DNA from: an uncultured Pelagibacteraceae bacterium
Lineage (GTDB): Bacteria > Pseudomonadota > Alphaproteobacteria > Pelagibacterales > Pelagibacteraceae
NCBI GenBank assembly: GCA_902519255.1
Contig: CABYIV010000001.1
Coordinates: 1 to 64,000 of the forward strand
DNA: 64,000 nucleotides
Direction of reading: 5' to 3'
The translations under genes were made by a program, and so were the position numbers. This document shows, in pieces, positions 1-9,425 of this stretch (within the stretch, counting starts at the first letter, position 1; each line of letters begins with the position of its first letter). The notes beneath the pieces are model-generated. The model searched no databases, was not told where the DNA came from, and worked only from the letters and a program-made list of their open reading frames with translations.

Positions 1-561
1 AAAAAAAAATATTACTGGTAATAAAAATATAGTTGTTGATAATAAATTTAATGAATAGGTGCCTATATAAGATAAAATTTGTAAAGAAGGTAAATTATTT
101 GAAAGACTGAAAACCACTAAATTCCACGGAAAACCACCAAAAATAAAACTTCTTAGAAACTCAACTCCACCAAAAATAATTGAAAAGATTAAAATTGATG
201 AGATTTTATTTTTTAAATTAAAAAAATTGCATAGAAAAGTAACTAAACCATAAAATATTCCCAAAAATAGAGGAAATAATATTAATGCAAATGGAATAAT
301 AAATTTAAAATTTACATCAAATGTCAAAGAATTTGCAATCCAATAAAGGTTAGAAATAAAATAACCAAATCCAAAGACCCAACCAACAAAAAATGATGTG
401 ATTTTTTTATTGGTATAATTTATTAATATATAAAGTAATGTTGGAAGTGATAAAAAATTAAGAAATACATAATTATATGGCGGTAAACTAAATGACGTTA
501 TTATACCTAAAAATAAACATATTAAATATAGATAAGCTTTATTTTCTAGAATAGATTTCAA
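1..561 (-). CDS. lnt: Apolipoprotein N-acyltransferase, N-terminal part (runs off the window)
   Basis: Inner-membrane enzyme that adds the third acyl chain to lipoproteins, the last step of lipoprotein maturation. The 187 codons visible are open to the left edge. They encode several hydrophobic segments with family landmarks: a SLPPYNY stretch near residue 25, YWIANSL near residue 75 and GGFPWNL near residue 135. The catalytic nitrilase-like domain would lie beyond the edge. No ATG fits; a TTG at 561 overlaps the ybeY stop in a TTGA quartet, which is why this start is chosen. In many alphaproteobacteria a tlyC-like gene lies between ybeY and lnt; none is present here. Identification is from hand translation and motif memory. 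Confidence 0.85.
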   Translation of the reverse strand, partial: MKSILENKAYLYLICLFLGIITSFSLPPYNYVFLNFLSLPTLLYILINYTNKKITSFFVGWVFGFGYFISNLYWIANSLTFDVNFKFIIPFALILFPLFLGIFYGLVTFLCNFFNLKNKISSILIFSIIFGGVEFLRSFIFGGFPWNLVVFSLSNNLPSLQILSYIGTYSLNLLSTTIFLLPVIFFF

Positions 562-1004
562 TTTATTTTATTCAATTTTTTAAATATTAAATTTTCTTTT
601 TTCTTCATTAAAAAATAATCTTTATTTTTTTTATGATCATGTCCTAAGAGATGTAAATAACCATGTATCCACATTTTATCTAATTCATGATCAAAAATAG
701 ACGATTTTGATCTTCTATTAATTATTTCAAAAGAAATTGCAATATCTCCTAAATATAATTTATTTTTAAATTTAACTTTTAGAGGAAAAGAAAGCACATC
801 TGTAGAGATATTTTTATTTCTAAACTTTAAATTTAAATCTTTCATTTTTTTATTATTAGTAAGCATCACAGTAAATTCTTGATTTTTATTTTTAAAGAAA
901 CTTAATTTAGATAATTTGTTTAATTTCTTTTTAAAGTAAATCTCTGGTTTTTTTAATTTTTTTTCCCAAATTTTTTTGTCTATAACTATGTTGGCTTTAA
1001 TCAT
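558..1004 (-). CDS. ybeY: Endoribonuclease YbeY (rRNA maturation)
   Basis: Single-strand endoribonuclease needed for 16S rRNA 3' end maturation and ribosome quality control. The 148-residue protein has the usual length and carries the zinc-binding HGYLHLLGHDH motif at residues 114-124, with the three histidines in HxxxHxxxxxH spacing. TDVLSFP near residue 68 is another family signature. The gene follows phoH (ATG overlaps the phoH stop by one base) and overlaps lnt, the conserved phoH-ybeY-lnt order. Very lysine-rich and asparagine-rich, as expected for an AT-rich genome. Confidence 0.95.
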   Translation of the reverse strand: MIKANIVIDKKIWEKKLKKPEIYFKKKLNKLSKLSFFKNKNQEFTVMLTNNKKMKDLNLKFRNKNISTDVLSFPLKVKFKNKLYLGDIAISFEIINRRSKSSIFDHELDKMWIHGYLHLLGHDHKKNKDYFLMKKKENLIFKKLNKIN

Positions 1005-2011
1005 TAATCTGAATTTTTATCAGAATAAGCCTTAACTATCTTTGAAACTAGCGGGTGTCTTACAACATCCGTATGATCGAAATCTACTACAGATATCTCC
1101 ATTAAATGACCTAGTAATTTTTTTGATCTATTTAAACCTGACATTGTTTTATTAGGTAAGTCTATTTGGGAAGGATCACCGTTAATAACTATTTTGGAAT
1201 TTTCACCAATTCTTGTTAAGAACATTTTTATTTGAGTATCACTGGCATTTTGTGCTTCATCAAGAATTGCAAAAGAATTTTTTAAAGTTCTTCCCCTCAT
1301 AAAAGCAAGTGGTGCTATTTCAATATCTCCAACTTCTATTTTTTTTTGAATTTTTTCAAAATCTAATAGGTCATATAATGAATCGTAAAGAGGTCTTAGG
1401 TAGGGATCAACTTTTTCTCTCATATCTCCTGGTAAAAAACCCAATCTCTCTCCTGCTTCTACAGCAGGTCTAGATAAAATGATTCGCTCTATTTTTTTTT
1501 CAAGTAACATTGTTAAAGCAACTGCGACAGCTAAAAAAGTTTTACCAGTTCCTGCTGGTCCTGCAGAAATAACAATATCTGATTCTTTTAACGCTCTTAT
1601 ATAATTTTTTTGTTTCTCTGATCTTGGTATTACGGATTTTTTTGGAGTTTTTATTATGTATTCAACATTTTCACTTTTATTTGTAACCTTCTCATTAATC
1701 ATAAATTTATTTACTGATGACTCTATATCCTTTTTTTCTAATGTTCCATTATTTAAAAATTGATCTACGAGAAATTGAATTGCATTCTTTATTATTTCAT
1801 TTTTTTCAGGAGTATTTTTTAACAAAATTGAGTTTCCCCTAGAGTAAATGCTAGTATTTGTAATTTTTTCTAATTCTTTTAAGTTATTATTAAATTCTCC
1901 TAGAACACCTAAAAGTAACTCATTGCTTTGAAATACAATACTTAAGGCGTTATTTTCTGAATATACATATTTTAAATCAGCGTTAATTTTCGATTTTGCA
2001 AAATTTTTCAA
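1004..2011 (-). CDS. phoH: PhoH-like ATPase (YbeZ type)
   Basis: P-loop NTPase of the PhoH family, thought to act with YbeY in RNA metabolism. An N-terminal KH-like region (about residues 15-85) precedes the ATPase domain, with Walker A GPAGTGKT at residues 151-158 and a Walker B-like ILDEAQN near residue 245. The 335-residue length is normal. The start is a TTG at 2011, one base after the miaB stop; no ATG lies between the miaB stop and the first conserved residues, so TTG is the most economical start. Co-directional with miaB and ybeY, probably one operon. Confidence 0.93.
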   Translation of the reverse strand: MKNFAKSKINADLKYVYSENNALSIVFQSNELLLGVLGEFNNNLKELEKITNTSIYSRGNSILLKNTPEKNEIIKNAIQFLVDQFLNNGTLEKKDIESSVNKFMINEKVTNKSENVEYIIKTPKKSVIPRSEKQKNYIRALKESDIVISAGPAGTGKTFLAVAVALTMLLEKKIERIILSRPAVEAGERLGFLPGDMREKVDPYLRPLYDSLYDLLDFEKIQKKIEVGDIEIAPLAFMRGRTLKNSFAILDEAQNASDTQIKMFLTRIGENSKIVINGDPSQIDLPNKTMSGLNRSKKLLGHLMEISVVDFDHTDVVRHPLVSKIVKAYSDKNSD

Positions 2012-2012
2012 A

Positions 2013-3344
2013 TTACGCTGCTTTCATTTCATCTGTTACTTTGCCAAATAAAGAGTTTTGATTACTTTTTTCGATATTAACATTAATTAATTTGCCAATA
2101 TGACTTTCATTACCCTCAAAAATTACTGAATTTAAAAATTTATTTCGTCCAAAAAATTTGTTTTGGTTTTTAAGTTTATTTTCAACGAGTACCTCTAAGG
2201 TTTTGCCTTCTAAAGATTTATTCAATTCTATTTGATTACTAAATAATTTTTCTTGAATAGTTAACAGTCTATTTTTAAGTCTATCTTTATCAATAATCTC
2301 TAATTCTGCAGCTTTAGTTCCAGGTCTTGGACTAAATATAAAAGAGAATGAATTTATAAATTTAATTTTATTAACTAAATTTATAGTTTCTTTAAAATCA
2401 TTTTCTGTTTCTCCAGGATATCCAATAATAAAGTCACTAGAAAATTTTATATCAGGATTAATTTTGATTAATTTTTCATAAATATTTAAATAATAATTTA
2501 CAGTATGCTTTCTGTTCATCATTTTTAATATTCTGTCAGAACCACTTTGAATTGGTAAATGAACAAAAGGCATTAATTTCTTTGAATTTTTGTAACATTC
2601 AATAAGATCGTCTGTCATATCTCTTGGATGAGATGTGGTATATCTAATTCTACTTATTTCGTTATATTTGCTGAGTGTATTAATAAGATCTGACAATCGG
2701 TACTCACTGGATCCATCTTTATAAGAATATGCATTTACGTTTTGACCAAGAAAAGTTATTTCTCTAGATCCATTCTTTATCAATCTCTCAGCTTCATCAA
2801 TAATTTTATTGAATGGTCTAGAATATTCTGGTCCTCTAGTATAAGGAACAACACAAAAGTGACAGAACTTATCACAACCTTCTTGAATTGTTAAAAAAGA
2901 TGAAACATTGGTATTGTTATTTTTAATATTGTCGAAGTACCTAAACTTTGAAACTGAGTCAAATTCGGTTTCTTCAACTTTATTTTCTTCTTCAAAACTT
3001 TTTAAAATATTATTTATTTTTTGATAAGATTGAGGACCTATAACTAAATCTATATATTTCTCTCTATTAAGCATCTCAGTATTTTCAGCTTGTGCAACAC
3101 AGCCTGCAACAACCATTATTGGTTTTTTTTTATCTTTATATAATTTTTTAACCCTTCCAATCTCATGATAAACTTTATCTTTAGCTTTATCTCTAATGTG
3201 ACAAGTGTTTAAAATATAGCAATCAGCTTCATCTTGATTTTCAGTTTTGTTATAACCTATTGCCTTGACAGCATCATATATCCTGTTCGAGTCATACTCA
3301 TTCATTTGACAACCAAATGTCTTTATAAAAACCTTTTTATTCAT
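2013..3344 (-). CDS. miaB: tRNA-2-methylthio-N6-dimethylallyladenosine synthase MiaB
   Basis: Radical-SAM methylthiotransferase that modifies A37 of tRNAs reading U-starting codons. The N-terminal UPF0004 domain has three cysteines (C12 in FGCQMNEYD, one in LNTCHIRDKA near 48, one in VAGCVAQAE near 82) for the auxiliary cluster. The radical SAM motif CDKFCHFC lies near residue 157. A TRAM domain follows at the C-terminus. FGCQMN at the N-terminus favours MiaB over MtaB or RimO. 443 residues is usual. Lies between the Fur-family gene and phoH in the usual alphaproteobacterial order. Confidence 0.95.
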   Translation of the reverse strand: MNKKVFIKTFGCQMNEYDSNRIYDAVKAIGYNKTENQDEADCYILNTCHIRDKAKDKVYHEIGRVKKLYKDKKKPIMVVAGCVAQAENTEMLNREKYIDLVIGPQSYQKINNILKSFEEENKVEETEFDSVSKFRYFDNIKNNNTNVSSFLTIQEGCDKFCHFCVVPYTRGPEYSRPFNKIIDEAERLIKNGSREITFLGQNVNAYSYKDGSSEYRLSDLINTLSKYNEISRIRYTTSHPRDMTDDLIECYKNSKKLMPFVHLPIQSGSDRILKMMNRKHTVNYYLNIYEKLIKINPDIKFSSDFIIGYPGETENDFKETINLVNKIKFINSFSFIFSPRPGTKAAELEIIDKDRLKNRLLTIQEKLFSNQIELNKSLEGKTLEVLVENKLKNQNKFFGRNKFLNSVIFEGNESHIGKLINVNIEKSNQNSLFGKVTDEMKAA

Positions 3345-3347
3345 GAA

Positions 3348-3767
3348 TTACTTTTTTTTGATTCCGTATAGTTCTAATTTATGATCAACGAGCTTATAGC
3401 CATACTTATCAGCAATTTTTTTTTGTAATTCTTCGATATCCTCATCAACAAATTCAATTATTTCTCCAGTTTTAATATCTATCAGGTGATTATGATCATC
3501 ATTTAGCTCATATCTTGCTTTGCCAGACTTAAAATCATGCTTTGTTAAAATTCCAGCTTCCTCAAAAAGTTTGACTGTTCTATAAACTGTAGCAATACTA
3601 ATTTTAGAATCTATTTGAGAAACTCTGTTATATAATTCATCAACATCTGGGTGGTCAGATTCTCCATATGTCTTTTTGGACTCGGATATTACTCTTGCGA
3701 TTATCCTTCTTTGATCTGTAAGTTTTACTCCATTTTTTTGACATTTTTCTTCAATAGTTTCTAACAT
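3348..3767 (-). CDS. fur: Fur-family metal-responsive transcriptional regulator
   Basis: DNA-binding repressor of the ferric-uptake-regulator family, 139 residues. The winged helix (about residues 10-85) includes the typical KISIATVYRTVKLFEEAGI recognition-helix region. The metal-binding stretch DDHNHLID follows near residue 92. No CxxC structural zinc sites are present, as in alphaproteobacterial Fur/Mur proteins, so the metal (iron or manganese) cannot be decided from sequence. Sits in the tsaB-fur-miaB-phoH order. RimI, often encoded between tsaB and fur in relatives, is missing here. Confidence 0.9.
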   Translation of the reverse strand: MLETIEEKCQKNGVKLTDQRRIIARVISESKKTYGESDHPDVDELYNRVSQIDSKISIATVYRTVKLFEEAGILTKHDFKSGKARYELNDDHNHLIDIKTGEIIEFVDEDIEELQKKIADKYGYKLVDHKLELYGIKKK

Positions 3768-3775
3768 AATATATT

Positions 3776-4153
3776 TTAACTCGAGTAAAGGGGTTTAATC
3801 AAATTAATATTTGTAAAATTTTTTTTATCGATTTTTACCAGCTGATCTACACTTTTTTTTGTTAAGTGTTCACTTAAAAATCCATATAAATCAATATTTT
3901 TTGCAAAAGCTATACCTTTGGCAATTGCTATTGAATTTCTAATACTCGAGATTTTGCCAGGACCTTGATTGACAAATATTTCACTTATTTTGTCTAAATT
4001 TGAATCGTGCTCTTTAAGGAAATTTAAAATTAATATCATTATTTTGTCAAAATTTTCCCTACTGTTTACATGAGCGGTAGTATAAGATTCTATGTTAGTT
4101 ATGAGAGAAAATAAAATTTTATCATCTGCAGCATTAATAACTAAAGTATTCAT
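3776..4153 (-). CDS. tsaB: Shortened TsaB-like protein (tRNA t6A synthesis)
   Basis: TsaB partners TsaD in making N6-threonylcarbamoyladenosine on tRNA. The protein has the N-terminal ASKHA fold strand (MNTLVINAADDKILFSL) and the family signature NQGPGKISSIRNSIAIAKGIA near residue 62-82, equivalent to the usual GPGSFTGLR helix. It is only 125 residues, whereas TsaB is usually about 200-230. The last residues (LIKPLYSS) resemble the normal C-terminal PLYxR end, so the loss looks internal (second lobe) rather than a frameshift. The stop lies only 8 bases before fur, which leaves no room for a lost tail. Reading frame intact and conserved in the dimerising lobe. Confidence 0.82.
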   Translation of the reverse strand: MNTLVINAADDKILFSLITNIESYTTAHVNSRENFDKIMILILNFLKEHDSNLDKISEIFVNQGPGKISSIRNSIAIAKGIAFAKNIDLYGFLSEHLTKKSVDQLVKIDKKNFTNINLIKPLYSS

Positions 4154-5153
4154 TTTTTCTATTATTTTTTTAAACGTTAAAGCTGAAGTAGTAAATAAAA
4201 AATATTTTAAAAATGAGCAAGGAATCTTAGCAATTATGTATCATAGATTTGAAGAAAATAAGTATCCATCAACAAATATAAGATTAGATGTATTTAAAAA
4301 ACACATTAATTTAATAAAAGAAAACAATTTAAATTTTTATAATCCTGGTGAATTTTCAGAAAGTTTTAAAAAAGTTAAGGAACAAAAGAAAATTTTACTA
4401 ACTATTGATGATGCATTCATATCATTTTATGAAAATGCGTGGCCAATCCTAAAAACAGAGAAAATTCCATTTATTTTATTTGTCTCAACAGAGTCTGTGG
4501 GAAATAAAGGATACATGAGCTGGAAACAAATAAAAGAGATAGAAAAAGAGGACTATGCGTACATTGGTAATCATTCACATTCGCACGATTATTTAGTTAA
4601 ATTTACTTTTCAAAAATTTGTAGAAGATATTGAGAAATCAATTAAAATTTTTAATGATAAATTAGGTTATAATCCTAGTTTTTTTTCATATCCATTTGGT
4701 GAATATAATTTAGAGCAAAAAAATTATATTTCAAATAATTTTGAATTTGCATTTGGCCAACATTCAGGCGTTATTGATTTAAACAAAGATAGATACGAAC
4801 TGCCAAGGTTCCCTATAAACGAAAAATATGGACAAATAAAAAGATTTAAAGAAGTGATATCTTATTTGCCACTTCAGTATAGAATTATTAAACCCGAAAA
4901 CAAATTTATGAATGATGAAGAAAACCCACCTAAAATGACAATAGAATTTTTTAAAGATCAAAAAAATTTAGAAAATATTAATTGTTTTTCAAATGAAGGC
5001 TCAAAATGGAGAAAAACAAAAATTGTCTTAATTGACAATATATTGAATATTAATTTTGCCGAAAAATTTACCGAAAGAAGAGGGAGAATTAATTGTTCTT
5101 TAAAGGACGAAAATGGGTGGAGATTTTCAGGTTTTCAATTTGTTCAAAATTAA
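4101..5153 (+). CDS. Exported polysaccharide deacetylase (NodB-fold)
   Basis: Carbohydrate esterase family 4-type protein that would remove N- or O-acetyl groups from a glycan in the periplasm. Seen: a hydrophobic leader (KVFIFSIIFLNVKA, likely signal peptide), an MYHRF motif near residue 45, TIDDA replacing the usual TFDDG metal/catalytic motif, GNHSHSHD as the zinc-binding H-box, and SYPFGEYN. A C-terminal extension of about 80 residues has no assignment. The start is uncertain: every ATG (4092, 4101) lies inside the divergent tsaB gene, and the first conserved residues begin around 4140. The stop shares a 4-bp TTAA with the Bax-like gene. Substrate unknown. Confidence 0.8.
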   Translation: MRENKILSSAALITKVFIFSIIFLNVKAEVVNKKYFKNEQGILAIMYHRFEENKYPSTNIRLDVFKKHINLIKENNLNFYNPGEFSESFKKVKEQKKILLTIDDAFISFYENAWPILKTEKIPFILFVSTESVGNKGYMSWKQIKEIEKEDYAYIGNHSHSHDYLVKFTFQKFVEDIEKSIKIFNDKLGYNPSFFSYPFGEYNLEQKNYISNNFEFAFGQHSGVIDLNKDRYELPRFPINEKYGQIKRFKEVISYLPLQYRIIKPENKFMNDEENPPKMTIEFFKDQKNLENINCFSNEGSKWRKTKIVLIDNILNINFAEKFTERRGRINCSLKDENGWRFSGFQFVQN

Positions 5154-6241
5154 ATTAATTTTTTAGTCTTATTACTTGTAGGCATTACATTTACATCATC
5201 AAAATCAGTTAGGGAATTTTGCTTTATAATTTGTTTTAACACATCAATATATTGTCGCCCTGTCTCCGCGTATTTATCTAAATAATTTGCCAACTTTAAA
5301 CTGTCTAATTTATCATCGTTGTCTCTTTGAATTGCTCTTTCTTTTCTAAATTCAATATAGCTGCTATGAGTATTTAAATTTCGTTGATATGCTCTCACTG
5401 ATGCCTTAAGAACTGCAAACTTTGCAACTTTGTGTTTTGCATCTTTGTCCACACCTGCTGGTCTTATTCCTTCGCCATTCCAAGTCCATTGTCCAAATAA
5501 TGCATTGCCTTCTTGAGCAAATCTCGATGTACCCCATCCAGTTTCTTTAGCAGCTTGAGCAAGTGCTAAGGAGACGGGTATTTCATCCATTCTTACTTTC
5601 AGAGAATAGAAATCTCCATCTCTTAAACCATATTGTTTAAACTTTTGTTTTAACCAATTTTTTTCTTTTTGAGTGTTAATATTTTTGCCCAATATTCTAA
5701 ATAATTCCCTTCTATCAAGTCGAATCTTAGCATTCTCTTCTACAATTAACGGTAAAACTATTTGGATAAATAGTTTTTTTCTTTTTTTTGAGCTCTCAAT
5801 ACTTTTAATCTCTTTTGGAAGATGGTCAATTTTATTACCTATATTTACTAACTTAGTCTCTCTAACTCTTTCAAGATTATAATTTGTATCTTTAAATAAT
5901 TGCTCTATTGTTCTTGCATCAAATCTAATTGAATTTTGTCCCTCTTCATCTGTGCTGAAAAAATCAATATCAGCAAATATATTTTTTAAACTCAGTTTAT
6001 TTGTTATAGTTTCTTTCTCTCCATCAAGGATTTTTTTTCTTTTTTCTAGTTCTTGGTCAAAATTTACACCAGCACTTGAGATTACTGATCTTTTAAAATT
6101 TAAATTTTTATCCAAAAAAATTTTTATAGAAGGTAATGTAAAAAATGAAAAAATCACTAAAAGACTGATTGCTGAAAATCTAAATATATTATTTTTCTTT
6201 TGCTTGAGTTTAATACTTTTATTATTTGTACGTCTGACCAT
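5150..6241 (-). CDS. Bax-like membrane-anchored glucosaminidase
   Basis: Predicted peptidoglycan hydrolase. The N-terminus has a basic stretch followed by one membrane helix (FSAISLLVIFSFFTLPSI), then a long linker (about residues 45-195) and a FlgJ/Bax-type glucosaminidase domain. The domain carries LALAQAAKETGWGTSRFA with the presumed catalytic glutamate, followed by NALFGQWTW. I take the ATG at 6241 rather than the TTG three codons upstream. Convergent with the deacetylase, so both neighbours act on cell-envelope glycans, although they are on opposite strands and not one operon. Length 363 residues, near Bax proteins of other Gram-negatives. Confidence 0.85.
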   Translation of the reverse strand: MVRRTNNKSIKLKQKKNNIFRFSAISLLVIFSFFTLPSIKIFLDKNLNFKRSVISSAGVNFDQELEKRKKILDGEKETITNKLSLKNIFADIDFFSTDEEGQNSIRFDARTIEQLFKDTNYNLERVRETKLVNIGNKIDHLPKEIKSIESSKKRKKLFIQIVLPLIVEENAKIRLDRRELFRILGKNINTQKEKNWLKQKFKQYGLRDGDFYSLKVRMDEIPVSLALAQAAKETGWGTSRFAQEGNALFGQWTWNGEGIRPAGVDKDAKHKVAKFAVLKASVRAYQRNLNTHSSYIEFRKERAIQRDNDDKLDSLKLANYLDKYAETGRQYIDVLKQIIKQNSLTDFDDVNVMPTSNKTKKLI

Positions 6242-6269
6242 TAGTTTCAATATAATTATTATTTATTAT

Positions 6270-6812
6270 TTATACAGCTAAAACTTCTTTAACTTCAGGA
6301 ATATAATGACAAAGCAAGTTTTCTACACCTTTTTTTAAAGTAAGAGTTGAAGATGGACAGCCCGAACAACTACCTTTTAACAAAACTTTAACTTTTCCAT
6401 CCTTGAATTCTTGGAACTTTATATCTCCTCCATCTCTTGCAACTGCAGGTCTAATTTTAGAATCTAAAATACTTATTATTTTTTTTTCAATCTCTGAATA
6501 ATTATTGTTTTGCTCATCTTTATTTATTTTGTCTATAATGCAGGTATTACCATTTGCATAGTGCTCATTTACATAAGATATAACAATGTGTTGGATATCT
6601 TCCCATTTTTTATTCTCTTCTTTATTTATAGAAAAAAAATCTTCACCTAAAAATACTCCAATCACTCCATTTATTTGTAATAAGTTCTTTATCAATAAGT
6701 TATTTGTATCTTCCTGATTTAAAACCTCTAATGGACCATTATTAGAAACTTTTCTACCAGGTAGAAACTTTAATGAATTTGGGTTTGGTGTATTTTCTGT
6801 TTGTATAAACAT
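6270..6812 (-). CDS. NifU-family Fe-S cluster scaffold (Nfu type)
   Basis: Carrier that delivers Fe-S clusters to client enzymes. The N-terminal Nfu_N domain (MFIQTENTPNPNSLKFLPG, about residues 1-90) is joined to a C-terminal NifU-like domain with GSCSGCPSS near residue 150, the CxxC that binds the cluster at a dimer interface. The architecture is that of mitochondrial NFU1 and alphaproteobacterial homologues, not E. coli NfuA with its A-type N-domain, so no symbol is given. 180 residues is usual. Encoded downstream of trpS with a 37-base gap. Confidence 0.93.
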   Translation of the reverse strand: MFIQTENTPNPNSLKFLPGRKVSNNGPLEVLNQEDTNNLLIKNLLQINGVIGVFLGEDFFSINKEENKKWEDIQHIVISYVNEHYANGNTCIIDKINKDEQNNNYSEIEKKIISILDSKIRPAVARDGGDIKFQEFKDGKVKVLLKGSCSGCPSSTLTLKKGVENLLCHYIPEVKEVLAV

Positions 6813-6849
6813 GTGATCTATATAATGTTTATTTCAAAATATTAAATGA

Positions 6850-7851
6850 TTAAAAACCAACAATTTCTTTTATTTTTTTAACTTTTTTAGATGAAATATT
6901 CTCAGCTTTTGCTGCGCCATCCTCTAAAATTTGATCTATATAATTTTTATCTGACAATAATTTTTGTATTTCTTTTGATATAGGTGACAGTTTAGACACA
7001 ATTATTTCTGATAGTTTATCTTTTAAATCAGAGTAATTTTTTCCCTCAAATTCATTTAATGTATCTGTAATATTTTGATTACTTAAGCTAGAGTAAATAC
7101 CCATCAAATTTTCCGCTTCAGGTCTGCCTTTAAGACCATTTTCATTTCCAGGTAAAGTATCATTGTCTGTTTTTGCTTTTTTTATTTTGTTAATAATTTG
7201 ATCCTCATTATCTGTTAGATTGATCCTACTTCCTTCAGCAATATCTGACTTACTCATTTTTTTTGTGCCATCTTTCAAACTCATTATTCTTGAGAAATGT
7301 TTTTGTATTAGAGGCTCAGGAGGTCTTAGGAAATCTGGACATTTATATTCGTTATTAAATTTTTGAGCTATATCTCTACAGAGTTCTAGATGTTGTTTTT
7401 GATCATCTCCAACCGGTACATGAGTAGCATCATACAAAAGGATGTCGGAAGCCATAAGAACTGGATAAATATATAAACCAACGCTAGCTTTTTCCTTATC
7501 TTTTCCAGCTTTCTCTTTGAATTGTGTCATTCTATTGAGCCATCCCATTCTAGCAATACATCCCAATATCCAAGAACCCTCGGTGTGAGCTGGAACTAAA
7601 GATTGATTAAATATTATACTATTTTTTGGGTCAATACCGCTTGCGATAAACGCAGCTGCTGTCTCTCTAATATTATTTTTTAATTCTATTGGATCTTGCA
7701 TTACAGTAATGGCATGAAGATCAACAACGCAAAAAATGCAATTGTTATCTTTATTGTTTTGTAAATCGACAAAATTCTTTATTGCACCTATATAATTACC
7801 AAGATGCAAATTTCCTGTTGGTTGCACTCCAGAAAAAATTTTTTTAGACAT
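6850..7851 (-). CDS. trpS: Tryptophanyl-tRNA synthetase
   Basis: Class I aminoacyl-tRNA synthetase charging tRNA-Trp. The HIGH-type motif HLGN is at residues 16-19 and the KMSKS loop (KKMSKSD) near residue 197; [15 protein letters not shown] is the tryptophan-family signature. 333 residues is normal for the bacterial enzyme. The ATG is 3 bases after the murJ stop, so the two are probably co-transcribed, an order seen in several alphaproteobacteria. Confidence 0.97.
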   Translation of the reverse strand: MSKKIFSGVQPTGNLHLGNYIGAIKNFVDLQNNKDNNCIFCVVDLHAITVMQDPIELKNNIRETAAAFIASGIDPKNSIIFNQSLVPAHTEGSWILGCIARMGWLNRMTQFKEKAGKDKEKASVGLYIYPVLMASDILLYDATHVPVGDDQKQHLELCRDIAQKFNNEYKCPDFLRPPEPLIQKHFSRIMSLKDGTKKMSKSDIAEGSRINLTDNEDQIINKIKKAKTDNDTLPGNENGLKGRPEAENLMGIYSSLSNQNITDTLNEFEGKNYSDLKDKLSEIIVSKLSPISKEIQKLLSDKNYIDQILEDGAAKAENISSKKVKKIKEIVGF

Positions 7852-7854
7852 AAT

Positions 7855-9381
7855 TTAATACTTTAATTTAATATCAGATATTTTAAAGGCCTTAATGAGT
7901 ATTGAAATCAACAAATAAAAAGTAAATGTTAAAAAAACTAATAATATAATCGCTAAAAATTTATAGCTATTTGAAAACACAAAATAATTACTAAAATAAT
8001 TTATTAAAATTTTAAAAGATCCCAGACAAATAAGATTTGAAATAAATATTTTAAAGAGCTGAGTAAAAAATGAACTGTTAAAATTAAAGTAATTTTTATT
8101 TAAAACAAATATCATCAATAAGAACCCATTTACCCATGAAGAAATAGTTGTTGCAATAGGAATTATAATAAAACCTAATTTACCAAATAAAGATAAACTA
8201 ATAATTATATTCAAAATTACAGAAATTAATGAAAAGTAAAAAGGTGTTTTAGTATTATTTCTAGCAAATATAAAACTTGAAAATATTTTTATCATCGAAA
8301 ATGCGGGGAGGCCCAATGCAAAATAAAATAATGCAAGGGCTGAATTTTTGACACTTTCTTCGTTAAAAGATCCATATCCAAATAGAGCAGAAACAATTTC
8401 TTCAGAAGCAAAAATTAATGCAAGTGTAGCCGGAAGACTTAAAAATAAACTTAATTCTAAAGACTTATTTTGTAAAATTTGCAGTTTTGATTTGTTTTTA
8501 CTTTTAACATATCTACTCAAGTTGGGTAAAATAATAATACCGATTGCAATCCCAGCTACTGCTAAGTTTATCTGATATATTCTGTCCGCGTAATACAAAT
8601 ATGAAACTGCATTTGCTTGGAAAGAGGCAATTATTGTTCCAACTAATATATTAATTTGAGTAACACCAGATGAAAATATACTTGGCAGTAGCTTTTTAAA
8701 AAAGAATTTTATTTTGCTATCAATTTGGAAGTTAAAATTAAAACTTGGATAAAAATATTTTCTAGTAAAAATAATTAGAAATACAAATTGTATAATTCCT
8801 GCTAATGTTATTGCGTAGCTTAGATAGTAAACTAAACCTGTTTCATTTTTTATAATAAGAAAACATATTATTAATAATATATTTAAAAAAAGTGGGGCAG
8901 CAGCGGCAGCGGCAAATTTATTATGAGAATTTAAGATTGCTGAAAAAAAAGAAGCTATACTTATGAAAAATAAAAATGGAAAAGTAATTCTTGTTAAATC
9001 AACTGCTAATTTAAACTTTTCTTCTACATCTGAAAAACCAGGAGCAAGAAGTTTTATAAAGCTGGGCATAAAAATCTCGACTAATATTGTCAGAATTAAA
9101 AGTGCTAAGACTAATAAATTAAATACCGAGTTTGCAAACTTTTGAGCTTTTTTTTTATTAGACAAATATTCTGATGTGTAAGATGGAACAAATGCTGCAT
9201 TAAAAGTACCTTCAGCAAATAATCTTCTAAAAGTGTTTGGTATTCTAAATGCTACAAAGAATGCATCAGCAATCGGTCCTGAACCAAGATAAATAGCGAT
9301 GAAAAAGTCTCTAATGTATCCAAAAATTCTGCTTAGTATAACAAACAGACTAAATGTGCCTGTTGACTTAATTAAATTCAT
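7855..9381 (-). CDS. murJ: Lipid II flippase MurJ (MviN)
   Basis: Inner-membrane protein that moves the peptidoglycan precursor lipid II across the membrane. The 508 residues consist of about 14 hydrophobic segments. The N-terminus (SRIFGYIRDFFIAIYLG followed by ADAFFVAFRIPN and RRLFAEGTFNAAFVP) is diagnostic of MurJ. Divergently placed from maeB with only 44 bases between the two start codons, so promoters of both genes must lie in that short gap or in coding DNA. Confidence 0.96.
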   Translation of the reverse strand: MNLIKSTGTFSLFVILSRIFGYIRDFFIAIYLGSGPIADAFFVAFRIPNTFRRLFAEGTFNAAFVPSYTSEYLSNKKKAQKFANSVFNLLVLALLILTILVEIFMPSFIKLLAPGFSDVEEKFKLAVDLTRITFPFLFFISIASFFSAILNSHNKFAAAAAAPLFLNILLIICFLIIKNETGLVYYLSYAITLAGIIQFVFLIIFTRKYFYPSFNFNFQIDSKIKFFFKKLLPSIFSSGVTQINILVGTIIASFQANAVSYLYYADRIYQINLAVAGIAIGIIILPNLSRYVKSKNKSKLQILQNKSLELSLFLSLPATLALIFASEEIVSALFGYGSFNEESVKNSALALFYFALGLPAFSMIKIFSSFIFARNNTKTPFYFSLISVILNIIISLSLFGKLGFIIIPIATTISSWVNGFLLMIFVLNKNYFNFNSSFFTQLFKIFISNLICLGSFKILINYFSNYFVFSNSYKFLAIILLVFLTFTFYLLISILIKAFKISDIKLKY

Positions 9382-9425
9382 AAATCATATTACTAACTTA
9401 ATCCTTTTGTATATCTAAACAAATA

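Noticed and set aside
3776-4153. tsaB as a frameshifted pseudogene
   Set aside because: No remnant of the second lobe is found in other frames; the frame is intact and ends with a family-like C-terminus, so an internal deletion is more likely.
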